From the NCBI GenBank assembly GCA_030378005.1, contig JAUCGF010000001.1:1-38673 (forward strand): a stretch of DNA of 38,673 bases, given 5' to 3'. This DNA comes from Desulfococcaceae bacterium HSG9. Lineage in GTDB: Bacteria > Desulfobacterota > Desulfobacteria > Desulfobacterales > JAUCGF01. Below the pieces are notes generated by a model. It did not search any database. It was not told the origin of the DNA and saw only the letters and a program-made list of their open reading frames with translations. The translations under genes were made by a program, and so were the position numbers. Positions 9,057 through 17,761 of this stretch are shown here, in pieces; positions within the stretch are counted from its first letter, which is position 1, and each line of letters begins with the position of its first letter.

Positions 9057-11090
9057 TTATTTTTTGAGAGTATTTTCCACAAGTGTCGCAATCATTTTTT
9101 CATCGGTGAGATAAGGAATGGTGATATGGTCTTCCCCTTTGCGCATCTCATTATACTCGATACTTGTTTCAACGGCGTTTTGATTTCTTGCCCAGGCGCG
9201 CCTTGCAACACCGCCCATGACATCCCACAGCATGGCTCGTTCAATGATTCCGTCTATTCTGGAACTTCCATCCAATACCAGGCCAAAACCGCCATTGACA
9301 GCTTTGCCGATACCCACTCCGCCGCCATTGTGCAGGGCGACAAGACTCATGCCTCTGGCGCAGTTTCCCGCAAAACACTGGGTCGCCATATCTGCCATAA
9401 TATTGCTGCCATCTTTGATATTGGCTGTTTCCCGTAAAGGCGAATCAGTGCCTCCGCAATCATGATGGTCTCTGCCAAGCATCACCGGCCCGATTTCTCC
9501 TTTTCTGACCATATCATTGAATTTCAGGGCAATCTTTTTTCGGCCGGCGGCATCCTGATAAAGAATTCTGGCCTGAGTTCCCACAACAAGTTTATTTTTT
9601 TCAGCATCCCTGATCCAGATATAATTGTCCCTATCCTGGGACCTTCTGTCCGGATCAATACATGACATGGCGGCCTTGTCAGTCATTAAGAGGTCTTTTT
9701 CTCTCCCGGAAAGACATACCCAGCGGAAAGGGCCGTATCCATAATCAAACATCAACGGCCCCATGATGTCTTCAACATAAGACGGGAAAATAAAACCGTC
9801 CAAAGTGTTTTCCCCGTTTTTGCATATTTCCGGGATACCGGCATCAAAAACAGCCTGCATAAAGGCATTGCCATAATCAAAAAAATATGTGCCGCGATCA
9901 ACAAGCGTTTTGATAAGATTATAGTGGCGTTTAAGTGAAGTATCAACCATTTCACAGAATTTATCAGGCTCATCGGCAAGCATTCGGGTGCGTTCTTCAA
10001 AGGAAATACCCTGGGGGCAATATCCGCCGTCATAAGCCGCATGGCATGATGTCTGATCGGAAAGCAGATCAATGTCGATATTATTGTCAACGGCATATTC
10101 AATCAGGTCCACAATATTGCCATGGAATGCAATGGCCGCAGGTTTTTTTTCAGCCATTGATTTTTCGGCAGTTTCAAAGGTTTTTCCGGGATCATCCTCG
10201 ATCCCGCTGACCCAACCCTGGTCAAATCTGGTTTTAATTCTTGAATAATCAACCTCGGCAATGATACCGACACCATTGGCGATTTCAACCGCCTTGCCCT
10301 GTGCGCCGCTCATTCCGCCAAGTCCCGAAGTTACAAAGAGCTTTCCGCGCATGTCACCATCTTCCGCCACACCGAGTTCCATGCGGGCGGCATTTAAAAG
10401 CGTGCCATAAGTGCCGTGGACTATTCCCTGGGGGCCGATATACATCCAGCCGCCGGCGGTCATCTGCCCGTAATTGGCGACACCGAGAGCGACAGCGCGA
10501 TTCCAGTTGTCCTGATCATCAAACAAACCCACCATCATCGCATTGGTGATAATTGTCCGGGGTGCTTGCGGCGATGATTTGAAAAGCCCCAGAGGATGGC
10601 CTGATTCCATAACAAGGGTTTGATCCTGAGTAAGATTTTCCAGATATTTTTTAATGATATGATATTGCATCCAGTTCTGGCATACCTGGCCTGTCTCCCC
10701 ATACGTCACAAGTTCATAAGGATAAAGCGCAATCTCAAAATCCAGATTATTATCTATCATAACCTGAAAAGCCCTGCCTTCAAGACATTTACCCTTATAA
10801 TTATCAACAGGTTTTCCAAAAATTCTTCCCCGTGGCCGAAATCTGTATCCGTATATCCGTCCACGGGTCAGAAGCTCGTCAAGGAATTCAGGAGCAAGCT
10901 GATCATGCCATTTTTCCGGTATATATCTCAGGGCATTTTTAAGGGCGATTTCAATTTCCGACCGGTTGAGTGTCAGTTTTCTTTTAGGCGCCCTCCGAAT
11001 CCCCTGTTCAAATATCGGTATTTGAGGCAGATTTGGAAAGACATCATCAAGTTTTATGGTCATGGCTTTGGCTATATCTTTGTTATTCAT
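9057..11090 (-). CDS. hutU: Urocanate hydratase (long form)
   Basis: NAD-dependent urocanase, converting urocanate to 4-imidazolone-5-propionate. The chosen start MNNKDIAKAMTIKLDD follows AAGGAGC, giving 677 aa; a frame 17 codons longer lacks a ribosome site. The length matches the long urocanases of about 670 aa (animal-like and some bacteria) rather than the roughly 556-aa HutU of enterics and pseudomonads. Motifs include GGWMYIGPQGIVHGTYGTLL, the NAD-binding glycine-rich TSGLGGMSGAQGKA, the DHHDCGGTDSPLRET segment and NGGGVGIGKAVNGGFGL. It is the first gene of the operon. Histidine ammonia-lyase (hutH) is not in the window and must be elsewhere, or urocanate may be imported. Confidence 0.96.
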   Translation of the reverse strand: MNNKDIAKAMTIKLDDVFPNLPQIPIFEQGIRRAPKRKLTLNRSEIEIALKNALRYIPEKWHDQLAPEFLDELLTRGRIYGYRFRPRGRIFGKPVDNYKGKCLEGRAFQVMIDNNLDFEIALYPYELVTYGETGQVCQNWMQYHIIKKYLENLTQDQTLVMESGHPLGLFKSSPQAPRTIITNAMMVGLFDDQDNWNRAVALGVANYGQMTAGGWMYIGPQGIVHGTYGTLLNAARMELGVAEDGDMRGKLFVTSGLGGMSGAQGKAVEIANGVGIIAEVDYSRIKTRFDQGWVSGIEDDPGKTFETAEKSMAEKKPAAIAFHGNIVDLIEYAVDNNIDIDLLSDQTSCHAAYDGGYCPQGISFEERTRMLADEPDKFCEMVDTSLKRHYNLIKTLVDRGTYFFDYGNAFMQAVFDAGIPEICKNGENTLDGFIFPSYVEDIMGPLMFDYGYGPFRWVCLSGREKDLLMTDKAAMSCIDPDRRSQDRDNYIWIRDAEKNKLVVGTQARILYQDAAGRKKIALKFNDMVRKGEIGPVMLGRDHHDCGGTDSPLRETANIKDGSNIMADMATQCFAGNCARGMSLVALHNGGGVGIGKAVNGGFGLVLDGSSRIDGIIERAMLWDVMGGVARRAWARNQNAVETSIEYNEMRKGEDHITIPYLTDEKMIATLVENTLKK

Positions 11091-11254
11091 ATTTTTCGCT
11101 CCTTTATATTTTTTTAAGCTGTTACCGCTTGACCGTCTCAATCATTGATAACCGCTAAAAGCAAAGAATGTAGGGTAATTCGGCGGGTGCGGTCGGAATT
11201 GATTTCAAATATGATGATAATATACCATAACATAAGTCGGGGAGCAACATATTA

Positions 11255-11352
11255 TCAGTAGATGGAAAATTCAGGAGCGCAAAAATTAAGCGAAGCGATT
11301 TTCAGCATCCGGCACCATCTAAGTACAATGTGTGTGAATTTTTCATCTGATG
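11255..11352. repeat. Degenerate copy of the TCAGTAGATGGAAA element upstream of hutU
   Basis: The left end TCAGTAGATGGAAAATTCAG and the blocks GAGCGCAAAAATTAAGCG and GATTTTCAGCATCCGGCACC are clear. The right half has decayed to TTTTTCATCTGATGA. It separates the hut operon promoter region from the CRISPR island and may mark the left edge of the duplicated cas1 remnant. Confidence 0.7.
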
Positions 11353-11403
11353 ATTATGATAAAAGGCGGATTCCGGCTTGCTTTCGCTGATGAATAGGTA
11401 AAA

Positions 11404-11680
11404 ATTACGAAGCCCTGTGGCTGAACGCATCGTGCTATGCCTTATTAATAAGGACGTGATCAAAAATCAGTTTACAAAAAAAGATAGAGGTGTTATATAT
11501 GGATAATATAGCTGGAAAAAATTTCTGGCTGACTACGAAAACTTTATGACATCCAAATTCATTGATACCAAAACCGAAAAGTATATTGATTTTCGACAAG
11601 TCATCCGGGAAAGAATCCAACAATTGGAGATGGCCGTGATCAATAACGAACCCTATTCGCCATTTATCCCGCATGCCTGA
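11404..11680 (+). pseudogene. cas1: cas1 3'-end remnant (left copy), decayed
   Basis: Aligns without large gaps to the 3' part of the right-hand cas1 remnant at 24996-25433, minus the element inserted there. The translated pieces match the C-terminus of the CRISPR integrase Cas1: VAERLVLYLINKGVIK-like at the start and INNEPYSPFIPHA at the end. An extra base near 11491-11499 (GTTATATATGG against GTTATTATGG) and a missing T near 11521 shift the frame, so it cannot encode Cas1. Everything upstream of the last 100 or so codons is absent. It ends directly before the leader of array 1. Confidence 0.8.
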
Positions 11681-11936
11681 TGATGCTTTTTGTAACCATT
11701 TGATATTATTATGTTTTATGCTAAAGCGAAATGAAAACCGATAAAATTTGCGAGAACCTCGAAACCCCCTGAAAAGGGGGGAGATCCTCGCAAAATTTAT
11801 CTTATTGATTTTATTGGAAATATTGATTTTAATTTTTAAAAATGGAAAAAATACAATGCAAAAAAAGAGCCAAAAAAGGAGGTCCTCGCAAACAGGGTTT
11901 AAACTACCTGAAATAATTAGAAAAAAATAGGGTACT
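11681..11936 (+). promoter_or_regulatory. CRISPR leader of array 1
   Basis: AT-rich 256 bp between the cas1 remnant and the first repeat, nearly identical to the stretch before array 2 (25434-25689). It includes a long hairpin (11740-11802), runs of A and T, and the repeat-proximal segment GGGTTTAAACTACCTGAAAT followed by AATAGGGTACT just before the first repeat. Its position next to the undegenerate repeat end, opposite to the truncated last repeat, and the tag-like ATTGCGAC at each repeat's 3' end both set transcription to the plus strand. Confidence 0.8.
11740..11802 (+). other. Long hairpin in the CRISPR leader
   Basis: Perfect 15-bp outer stem (GATAAAATTTGCGAG pairing with CTCGCAAAATTTATC) and an inner stem CCCCCT-GAAA-AGGGGG. 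The same structure recurs in the second leader at 25496-25552 with changes in both inner arms. It lies 60 bp after the cas1 stop, so it may be a cas1 terminator or a leader structure; no U-run follows. Confidence 0.75.
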
Positions 11937-14598
11937 GTGGAAATCATTGACCTGATTTAAAAGGGATTGCGACACGCATGGGTGACAACTACGGGTTGTT
12001 CACCACCGCGTGGAAATCATTGACCTGATTTAAAAGGGATTGCGACACCCGCCATCTTTTCCCAAGTTGGTATGCCGCAACTGTGGAAATCATTGACCTG
12101 ATTTAAAAGGGATTGCGACACTCACTTACGGCTGACCAGAAGCCTCTCTTTCAAGGTGGAAATCATTGACCTGATTTAAAAGGGATTGCGACACTGCGCT
12201 TGTAACTGGAATCAGAGCAACATGAGCAGGGTGGAAATCATTGACCTGATTTAAAAGGGATTGCGACACTCATCAGTCGACGTTTCGAACATAGGAGTAT
12301 CGTTCAGTGGAAATCATTGACCTGATTTAAAAGGGATTGCGACATCCCAAATCATTAGATCTTTTTTGAATTTTAGCTTGTCGTGGAAATCATTGACCTG
12401 ATTTAAAAGGGATTGCGACATCTGGGCTACTCGCTGGTTGACGGCCGTATCAAGTGGAAATCATTGACCTGATTTAAAAGGGATTGCGACATGCTATTTA
12501 ATGAGACCGTCCAGTAAATCTTTCTCGGCTGGTGGAAATCATTGACCTGATTTAAAAGGGATTGCGACTCTGTTAAGGTCAGTGGACGAGTTACTGGTTG
12601 TATGTGGAAATCATTGACCTGATTTAAAAGGGATTGCGACATTTACTTTTAAACCCATTGAAAATAGTGATTTCCACATGGTGGAAATCATTGACCTGAT
12701 TTAAAAGGGATTGCGACAATATTCCCCAGTTCGCAGGTCTTGGGCCCAGCCCCAGGTGGAAATCATTGACCTGATTTAAAAGGGATTGCGACATTGAACG
12801 AAATATTATTGCTTCTCAAAAAATTACAGGTGGAAATCATTGACCTGATTTAAAAGGGATTGCGACACAGCGATTAGCCCATCACCAATGCTTTCTTGAT
12901 ACGGTGGAAATCATTGACCTGATTTAAAAGGGATTGCGACACGGCCTCTTCAACCACTATTATTCTCTTCCCTGGTGGAAATCATTGACCTGATTTAAAA
13001 GGGATTGCGACACCATCATCCCCGCAGGGATCACTGTCAAGATATCTTGTGGAAATCATTGACCTGATTTAAAAGGGATTGCGACATGTTCAAAGTGCGC
13101 GAAAACACGTTCACCCACAACCATAGTGGAAATCATTGACCTGATTTAAAAGGGATTGCGACAGAACAGGGCGATAGTCAGTAAGGTGGTGCTGATGAGT
13201 GGAAATCATTGACCTGATTTAAAAGGGATTGCGACATAATTGACTTTCATAGTCTGCGTTATAATTGCCAGTTGAAGTGGAAATCATTGACCTGATTTAA
13301 AAGGGATTGCGACACTGTTCCTAAGAGAAGAATTACATCACCTTCAAACAGGTGGAAATCATTGACCTGATTTAAAAGGGATTGCGACATCTCTATCGTA
13401 ACTGTCAGAGTTTTCATTATAGTCGTGGAAATCATTGACCTGATTTAAAAGGGATTGCGACACCCTATCTGCATCAATGCATTCTTTGCAGTCTCCTCGA
13501 GTGGAAATCATTGACCTGATTTAAAAGGGATTGCGACATCTATCATTTTCAATCCTCCTACTTTATTTTTACCGTGGAAATCATTGACCTGATTTAAAAG
13601 GGATTGCGACACTCCTCATTGAAAGCATAGCAACACAATATAATAACAGTGGAAATCATTGACCTGATTTAAAAGGGATTGCGACAAAAAGTACAACAAT
13701 AATAATTGCTACGTTTATAAAGTGGAAATCATTGACCTGATTTAAAAGGGATTGCGACATTTGATTGAAAGCCTCGAGTGTTTGTTGGTCTAAAGTGGAA
13801 ATCATTGACCTGATTTAAAAGGGATTGCGACATTCCCAAGTTCATCATACAACGAATAATGAACTGTTGACGTGGAAATCATTGACCTGATTTAAAAGGG
13901 ATTGCGACATTGAAACGTCCTCCTTTTTAATGTTTTTAATAAAAGAAATGTGGAAATCATTGACCTGATTTAAAAGGGATTGCGACACTCCGTACAGCGG
14001 GCCGGGTTTTGACTTTATTCCGAACTCCCGTTCTTTCGTGGAAATCATTGACCTGATTTAAAAGGGATTGCGACACGCCTTAGCGAACTCTTCCCAATGG
14101 ACTAACATTTTGTGGAAATCATTGACCTGATTTAAAAGGGATTGCGACATTTAATATAAAAGTGTATTCCATTATCAGTTAAAATAGTGGAAATCATTGA
14201 CCTGATTTAAAAGGGATTGCGACATCTACCAACTCAAACTGAAGTGCCTCAGCACTTCCAACGGGTGGAAATCATTGACCTGATTTAAAAGGGATTGCGA
14301 CATATCCAAGCAGCGTCTTCGTAATACATAGTGCCAACGTTGTGGAAATCATTGACCTGATTTAAAAGGGATTGCGACATTTCTGGTTTTTCCAACAGAG
14401 GAAACACCGTTTCTTTGAAGTGGAAATCATTGACCTGATTTAAAAGGGATTGCGACATCGGCTTTGGATACACCATCCTGTTTCCTTTCATGTGGAAATC
14501 ATTGACCTGATTTAAAAGGGATTGCGACAACTTCTTTGAGTTTTTCCATTGTTGCTGGTTTTAGTGTGGAAATCATTGACCTGATTTAAAAGGGATTG
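11937..14598 (+). CRISPR. CRISPR array 1: 36 repeats, 35 spacers
   Basis: The 37-nt direct repeat starts GTGGAAATCATTGACC, continues TGATTTAAAAGGG and ends ATTGCGAC. Counted starts run from 11937 to 14566 at intervals of 71-78 bp, plus one of 88 bp (spacer at 13987-14037, 51 nt); the other spacers are 34-41 nt. Internal repeats look invariant; the last (14566) breaks off after 33 nt, reading ATTGGCTA instead of ATTGCGAC, which marks the distal end. The 3' end ATTGCGAC resembles the 8-nt crRNA tag of type I/III systems, so crRNAs would be read from the plus strand and cut by the Cas6 encoded downstream. Short minus-strand open frames through the repeats are artefacts. Confidence 0.98.
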
Positions 14599-14610
14599 GC
14601 TATATCGCTA

Positions 14611-14708
14611 TTAAGTTAAGGGCTGCCACAAAAGATTACCCCTGCATAACATGACGATTCGTAGGGGCAATCCTTTGTGGTTGCCCTAACGAAAACGCTT
14701 AACTTAAA
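14611..14708. repeat. Inverted-repeat element between array 1 and cas6
   Basis: The ends TTAAGTTAAG (14611) and CTTAACTTAA (14699-14708) are inverted copies. The inside holds the hairpin GTAGGGGCAATCC...GGTTGCCC, also seen at 477-503. It begins 12 bases after the last CRISPR repeat is truncated and ends 29 bases before the cas6 start, so the cas6 promoter must lie in or near it. Confidence 0.6.
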
Positions 14709-14737
14709 ATACTTGTAACTTGAATCAGGAGCGCCTT

Positions 14738-15688
14738 ATGAAGGCATTCAGTTGTCTCCGACTAACTATCCTGTCCCGGGCAATAGACAATATTAACCTG
14801 CCCGCTTACCAGGGCAGCGCCTTGCGAGGCGCTTTCGGCCATGCGCTGAAACGGGCCGTATGCACATTTAAAACGCAGGAATGCACTGCTTGCCTTTTGA
14901 AAACGAAATGCGTTTATTCTTATACGTTTGAAACGCCGCCACCAGCCGATACGGAAGTACTCCGGCTATATCCCTTTGCGCCTCACCCGTTTGTTTTAAA
15001 TATATCAGGGAACAGTAATGAAAATCGCAAACCGGGAAGTCCGCTTCAATTTGGTATGACCTTGGTTGGCCGGGCGATTGAGTTTCTGCCCTATTTTGCC
15101 TACGGCTTTATTCAAATGGGACAGCTCGGCATCGGCAAAGGGCGAGGACGTTTTGATGTGGAACAGATTGTAGCTGTCAATGACAAAGGCGAGAACGCCG
15201 AAATCGTTTTCGAACATGACCACGTCACGCCGCCTGAAACGATTTTGAGCTTTGAGAATGCATGCCAACGGAGTACGGAATACGCATCCAATGAAATCAC
15301 CGTGCGGTTCAATACGCCCTTGAGAGTCAAATACCGCGGACGTTTACATGATAATCCCGATTTTCATATTATGATTCGCAACCTGCTGCGCCGTGTTTCC
15401 AACCTGCTCTATTTCCATTGCGGACAACATGCGGATTTTGATTTTAAAACACTTATCCGTAAAGCCGAAACGGTCAAGATGATTCACAGCGATATACGCT
15501 GGGCGGATCAAAAACGGTATTCCAATCGCCAAAAAAAGCACATGCTGATGGGCGGCATTGTCGGCCAAGCAACCTACCGGGGCGATTTGGCTGAATTTTT
15601 GCCGTTGCTGGTTTTGGGAAGCTGGGTTAATATTGGTAAGGGTACCAGTTTTGGTTTGGGGAGTTATTCTTTAAGTAATACTGACTGA
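14738..15688 (+). CDS. cas6: Cas6-family CRISPR pre-crRNA endoribonuclease
   Basis: RAMP-fold ribonuclease that cuts pre-crRNA within each repeat. The N-terminus MKAFSCLRLTILSRAIDNIN leads into LPAYQGSALRGAFGHALKRA, the typical first ferredoxin-like domain. A cysteine cluster ECTACLLKTKC follows (about residues 46-58), as in many Cas6 proteins of type III loci. The C-terminal half has glycine-rich RAMP loops GIGKGRGRF and GIGKGTSFGLGSYSL. The start ATG has AGGAG seven bases upstream (316 aa); a TTG six codons earlier is less likely. The gene lies downstream of array 1 on the same strand and converges with the effector operon. Which residue is the general base cannot be told by eye. Confidence 0.88.
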   Translation: MKAFSCLRLTILSRAIDNINLPAYQGSALRGAFGHALKRAVCTFKTQECTACLLKTKCVYSYTFETPPPADTEVLRLYPFAPHPFVLNISGNSNENRKPGSPLQFGMTLVGRAIEFLPYFAYGFIQMGQLGIGKGRGRFDVEQIVAVNDKGENAEIVFEHDHVTPPETILSFENACQRSTEYASNEITVRFNTPLRVKYRGRLHDNPDFHIMIRNLLRRVSNLLYFHCGQHADFDFKTLIRKAETVKMIHSDIRWADQKRYSNRQKKHMLMGGIVGQATYRGDLAEFLPLLVLGSWVNIGKGTSFGLGSYSLSNTD

Positions 15689-15718
15689 TTAATCTTTGAA
15701 ATGCCGTGAAAAAAAATC

Positions 15719-15851
15719 TCAGTAGCTCGAAAAGTTTTATGAAATATAGCCAAAGGAGTGCCGAATTTACAGTCAGGCACATGGTCGAAACATGAAATTT
15801 CATAAAAACAGCGCCAAACTGTAAGTTCGGCACTCCTCTTCGATCTACTGA
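15719..15851. mobile_element. Palindromic element with ATC target duplication
   Basis: 133 bp with ends TCAGTAGCTCGAAAAG and CGATCTACTGA, flanked by ATC on both sides (15716-15718 and 15852-15854), a likely 3-bp target duplication. Inside is an inverted pair AGGAGTGCCGAA / TTCGGCACTCCT. The interior differs from the 155-bp form, so this is a second subtype that shares its ends with the copies at 38320-38546. It sits between the convergent cas6 and CorA-like genes. Confidence 0.82.
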
Positions 15852-15867
15852 ATCTGGTTGGGCAGCG

Positions 15868-17751
15868 TCAATGCTCCGACGTTGAATTGGATGGTTTGGA
15901 AAAATAAGTATAGAATACCAACAGTACAAGCAGGAAAAGCCCGATGAATTTGAAACAGATATACTTTTCAGCAACACCGATAATGCTGAACATCACAGAG
16001 AGGACAAGTCCGATCTTGGCAATTTTATCGGACATTCGCGCGAGTTTATCCTGCCAGTTCATCTGAACAAGCGCATCTGCCCGTTCCAGTTCCTCTTTTA
16101 ATTCTTGGTGTGCATCCTGAATGTGGACAGCTTTGCACTGAAGTTTAAAGATTTCAATCCCCTGCATCTGACTTGTTACTTCACGATACCAGTACTGATT
16201 GGTAAATCGCGCAAATGACTGCCGTAATTTTCTGATACGTTCCTTGCTCTGATCGTGGTTTTTGTCTTCCACCAGATCTTTTGTCTCACTGGCCAGGCGT
16301 TCCGTATATTGAATCATGGCGGTACGATAATAAAGCGCGAGAATTGTCATGTAAAAATACATTGTATGAACATGGCGGGAGACAATATTCTCAAAAAACC
16401 AGCCAAATCCAACATAGACATTTGAGAAATCCGTGAAACCGTATAGATTACCATAAGGAGCGTACCACATTTTCAGAATTTCTCCTTTCATACGCTCTCT
16501 CACATATTTCGGATCATAGGTATATCCGCCGATATTTTTATCGCCGCTCTGATCCACATAAAGAATAAGAGAAAACAAGGCTTCATGGGCTTTTTTTCCG
16601 GCTTCGGATTGCGGCTTTTCTCCCCAGAGCGCTACATGAGTGTTCGCAAACATCCTGTCATCCAACAGGGGAAAAATTCGCAAATCTCCGGTGGCCAACA
16701 TTTCCCGAATCATATATTCCACCACTGGCGACAATTTTGCTCTCAGATCACGGCTTAACATTCTGGCCGGTTCTGTTTCCTTGAATGTAGCTACCGGCTG
16801 TCTTTTAGAAAGGGAAATCAGGTCTGTTTTGACAATCTTTGCTTCATCTTTCTGTTCTCGGTACGACGGGTAAATAACCCGAATCAGGTTGTTGGCCGCA
16901 AGGCATGAACTGAGCTGAACAGTTCGGATGGTTTTCCAAGCATCTTCTTTCCTGATATACCGGAGCAAATCAAGGGGTTGCTTGATAATTTCCCAATCGA
17001 TCTCTTCCATTTCTGGAATCGTAACGGAAAAAGAGAGAAAGTAGATGTTGTCATTTGGGAAAAAGCAGAGGCGAATATTTTCCATATTCAGGGTAAAGTT
17101 CTCTTCTCTTCGCAAATGGATTTTGAATTCATCGGCTTTCAGTTCATATTGCTGTACAGGCTTAATCTTGGAATCGGTATTGGTGTGGGCAAACAGAATA
17201 TCCCGGACATGGGGAAAAAAGTAAAGGATGGTTTCGGCATCTTCATCAGTGTGCCGGATTTCTGTCAAATTATCTTCTATCCAACCAGCCTTTTCAGCCC
17301 CGCTTCTTTCATTGTTTCTGAGGGTAAACGGAAGAATGAAATCGGTTTTAAAACTGGTAACAGGCCGGCCATCTGTAAGGCTGAATTCAAAAAACGCATG
17401 AAGAATTCGGTTCCAGTCCGCCTCTTCGTGTAAGGAAGATGCTTTAAAATAGCAGATATCTTTCTTGCGTTCAGTTTTCATCTCAAAATCATCCCGCAGC
17501 CGGTCAGATTCCGTCAATTCTTCAAACGGCCTTTGCCATGTTAGCGTAGCGTACGATTCGATTGCATATATTTTCTGATGATTCTCGTCTTCATAAATAA
17601 TGAGGCAAGGCTTATGCTTTGTTCCCCATTCCACAGCCTTGCTGGTGAATTGTTCAGAATTTTCTGAAAAATCCCTGCAATATTTCCGGGGAAGAAAGGA
17701 AATACAAAGCCCCTTGAATGAGTAAGATTGAATTTCAGGCAGATGGTTCAT
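15868..17751 (-). CDS. Putative CorA-like membrane effector of the type III CRISPR system
   Basis: A 627-aa protein encoded last in the cas operon, 10 bp after the upstream RAMP gene, with AAGGAG before the ATG. About 560 residues are soluble and unrecognised (mixed alpha/beta, then helical from about residue 340). A long charged helical stalk (about 480-578) includes FTNQYWYREVTSQMQGIEIF and ends in two adjacent hydrophobic helices near 579-595 and 601-618. This order, large cytoplasmic domain, long stalk helix, two C-terminal membrane helices, is the CorA topology. The CorA selectivity motif GMN is absent; the loop reads GVAEKY. CRISPR-linked CorA proteins are known beside type III Cas10 genes, and in Bacteroides fragilis one is activated by SAM-AMP. 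Assignment here is by topology and position, so moderate certainty. Confidence 0.62.
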   Translation of the reverse strand: MNHLPEIQSYSFKGLCISFLPRKYCRDFSENSEQFTSKAVEWGTKHKPCLIIYEDENHQKIYAIESYATLTWQRPFEELTESDRLRDDFEMKTERKKDICYFKASSLHEEADWNRILHAFFEFSLTDGRPVTSFKTDFILPFTLRNNERSGAEKAGWIEDNLTEIRHTDEDAETILYFFPHVRDILFAHTNTDSKIKPVQQYELKADEFKIHLRREENFTLNMENIRLCFFPNDNIYFLSFSVTIPEMEEIDWEIIKQPLDLLRYIRKEDAWKTIRTVQLSSCLAANNLIRVIYPSYREQKDEAKIVKTDLISLSKRQPVATFKETEPARMLSRDLRAKLSPVVEYMIREMLATGDLRIFPLLDDRMFANTHVALWGEKPQSEAGKKAHEALFSLILYVDQSGDKNIGGYTYDPKYVRERMKGEILKMWYAPYGNLYGFTDFSNVYVGFGWFFENIVSRHVHTMYFYMTILALYYRTAMIQYTERLASETKDLVEDKNHDQSKERIRKLRQSFARFTNQYWYREVTSQMQGIEIFKLQCKAVHIQDAHQELKEELERADALVQMNWQDKLARMSDKIAKIGLVLSVMFSIIGVAEKYICFKFIGLFLLVLLVFYTYFSKPSNSTSEH

Positions 17752-17761
17752 AATGTCTCCT

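Noticed and set aside
11435..11947. 170-codon minus-strand open frame across cas1 remnant and leader
   Set aside because: It is antisense to the cas1 remnant and leader. A shorter version exists opposite the second leader only because the region is duplicated.
12427..14530. Minus-strand open frames with repeated MSQSLLNQVNDFH across array 1
   Set aside because: They are translations of the CRISPR repeat and adjacent spacers on the wrong strand, not repeat proteins.
15868..17751. CARF or SAVED domain effector
   Set aside because: No Rossmann-type nucleotide-binding motif or HEPN motif (R-x4-H in context) was recognised; the membrane-helix ending points to a CorA-like protein instead.
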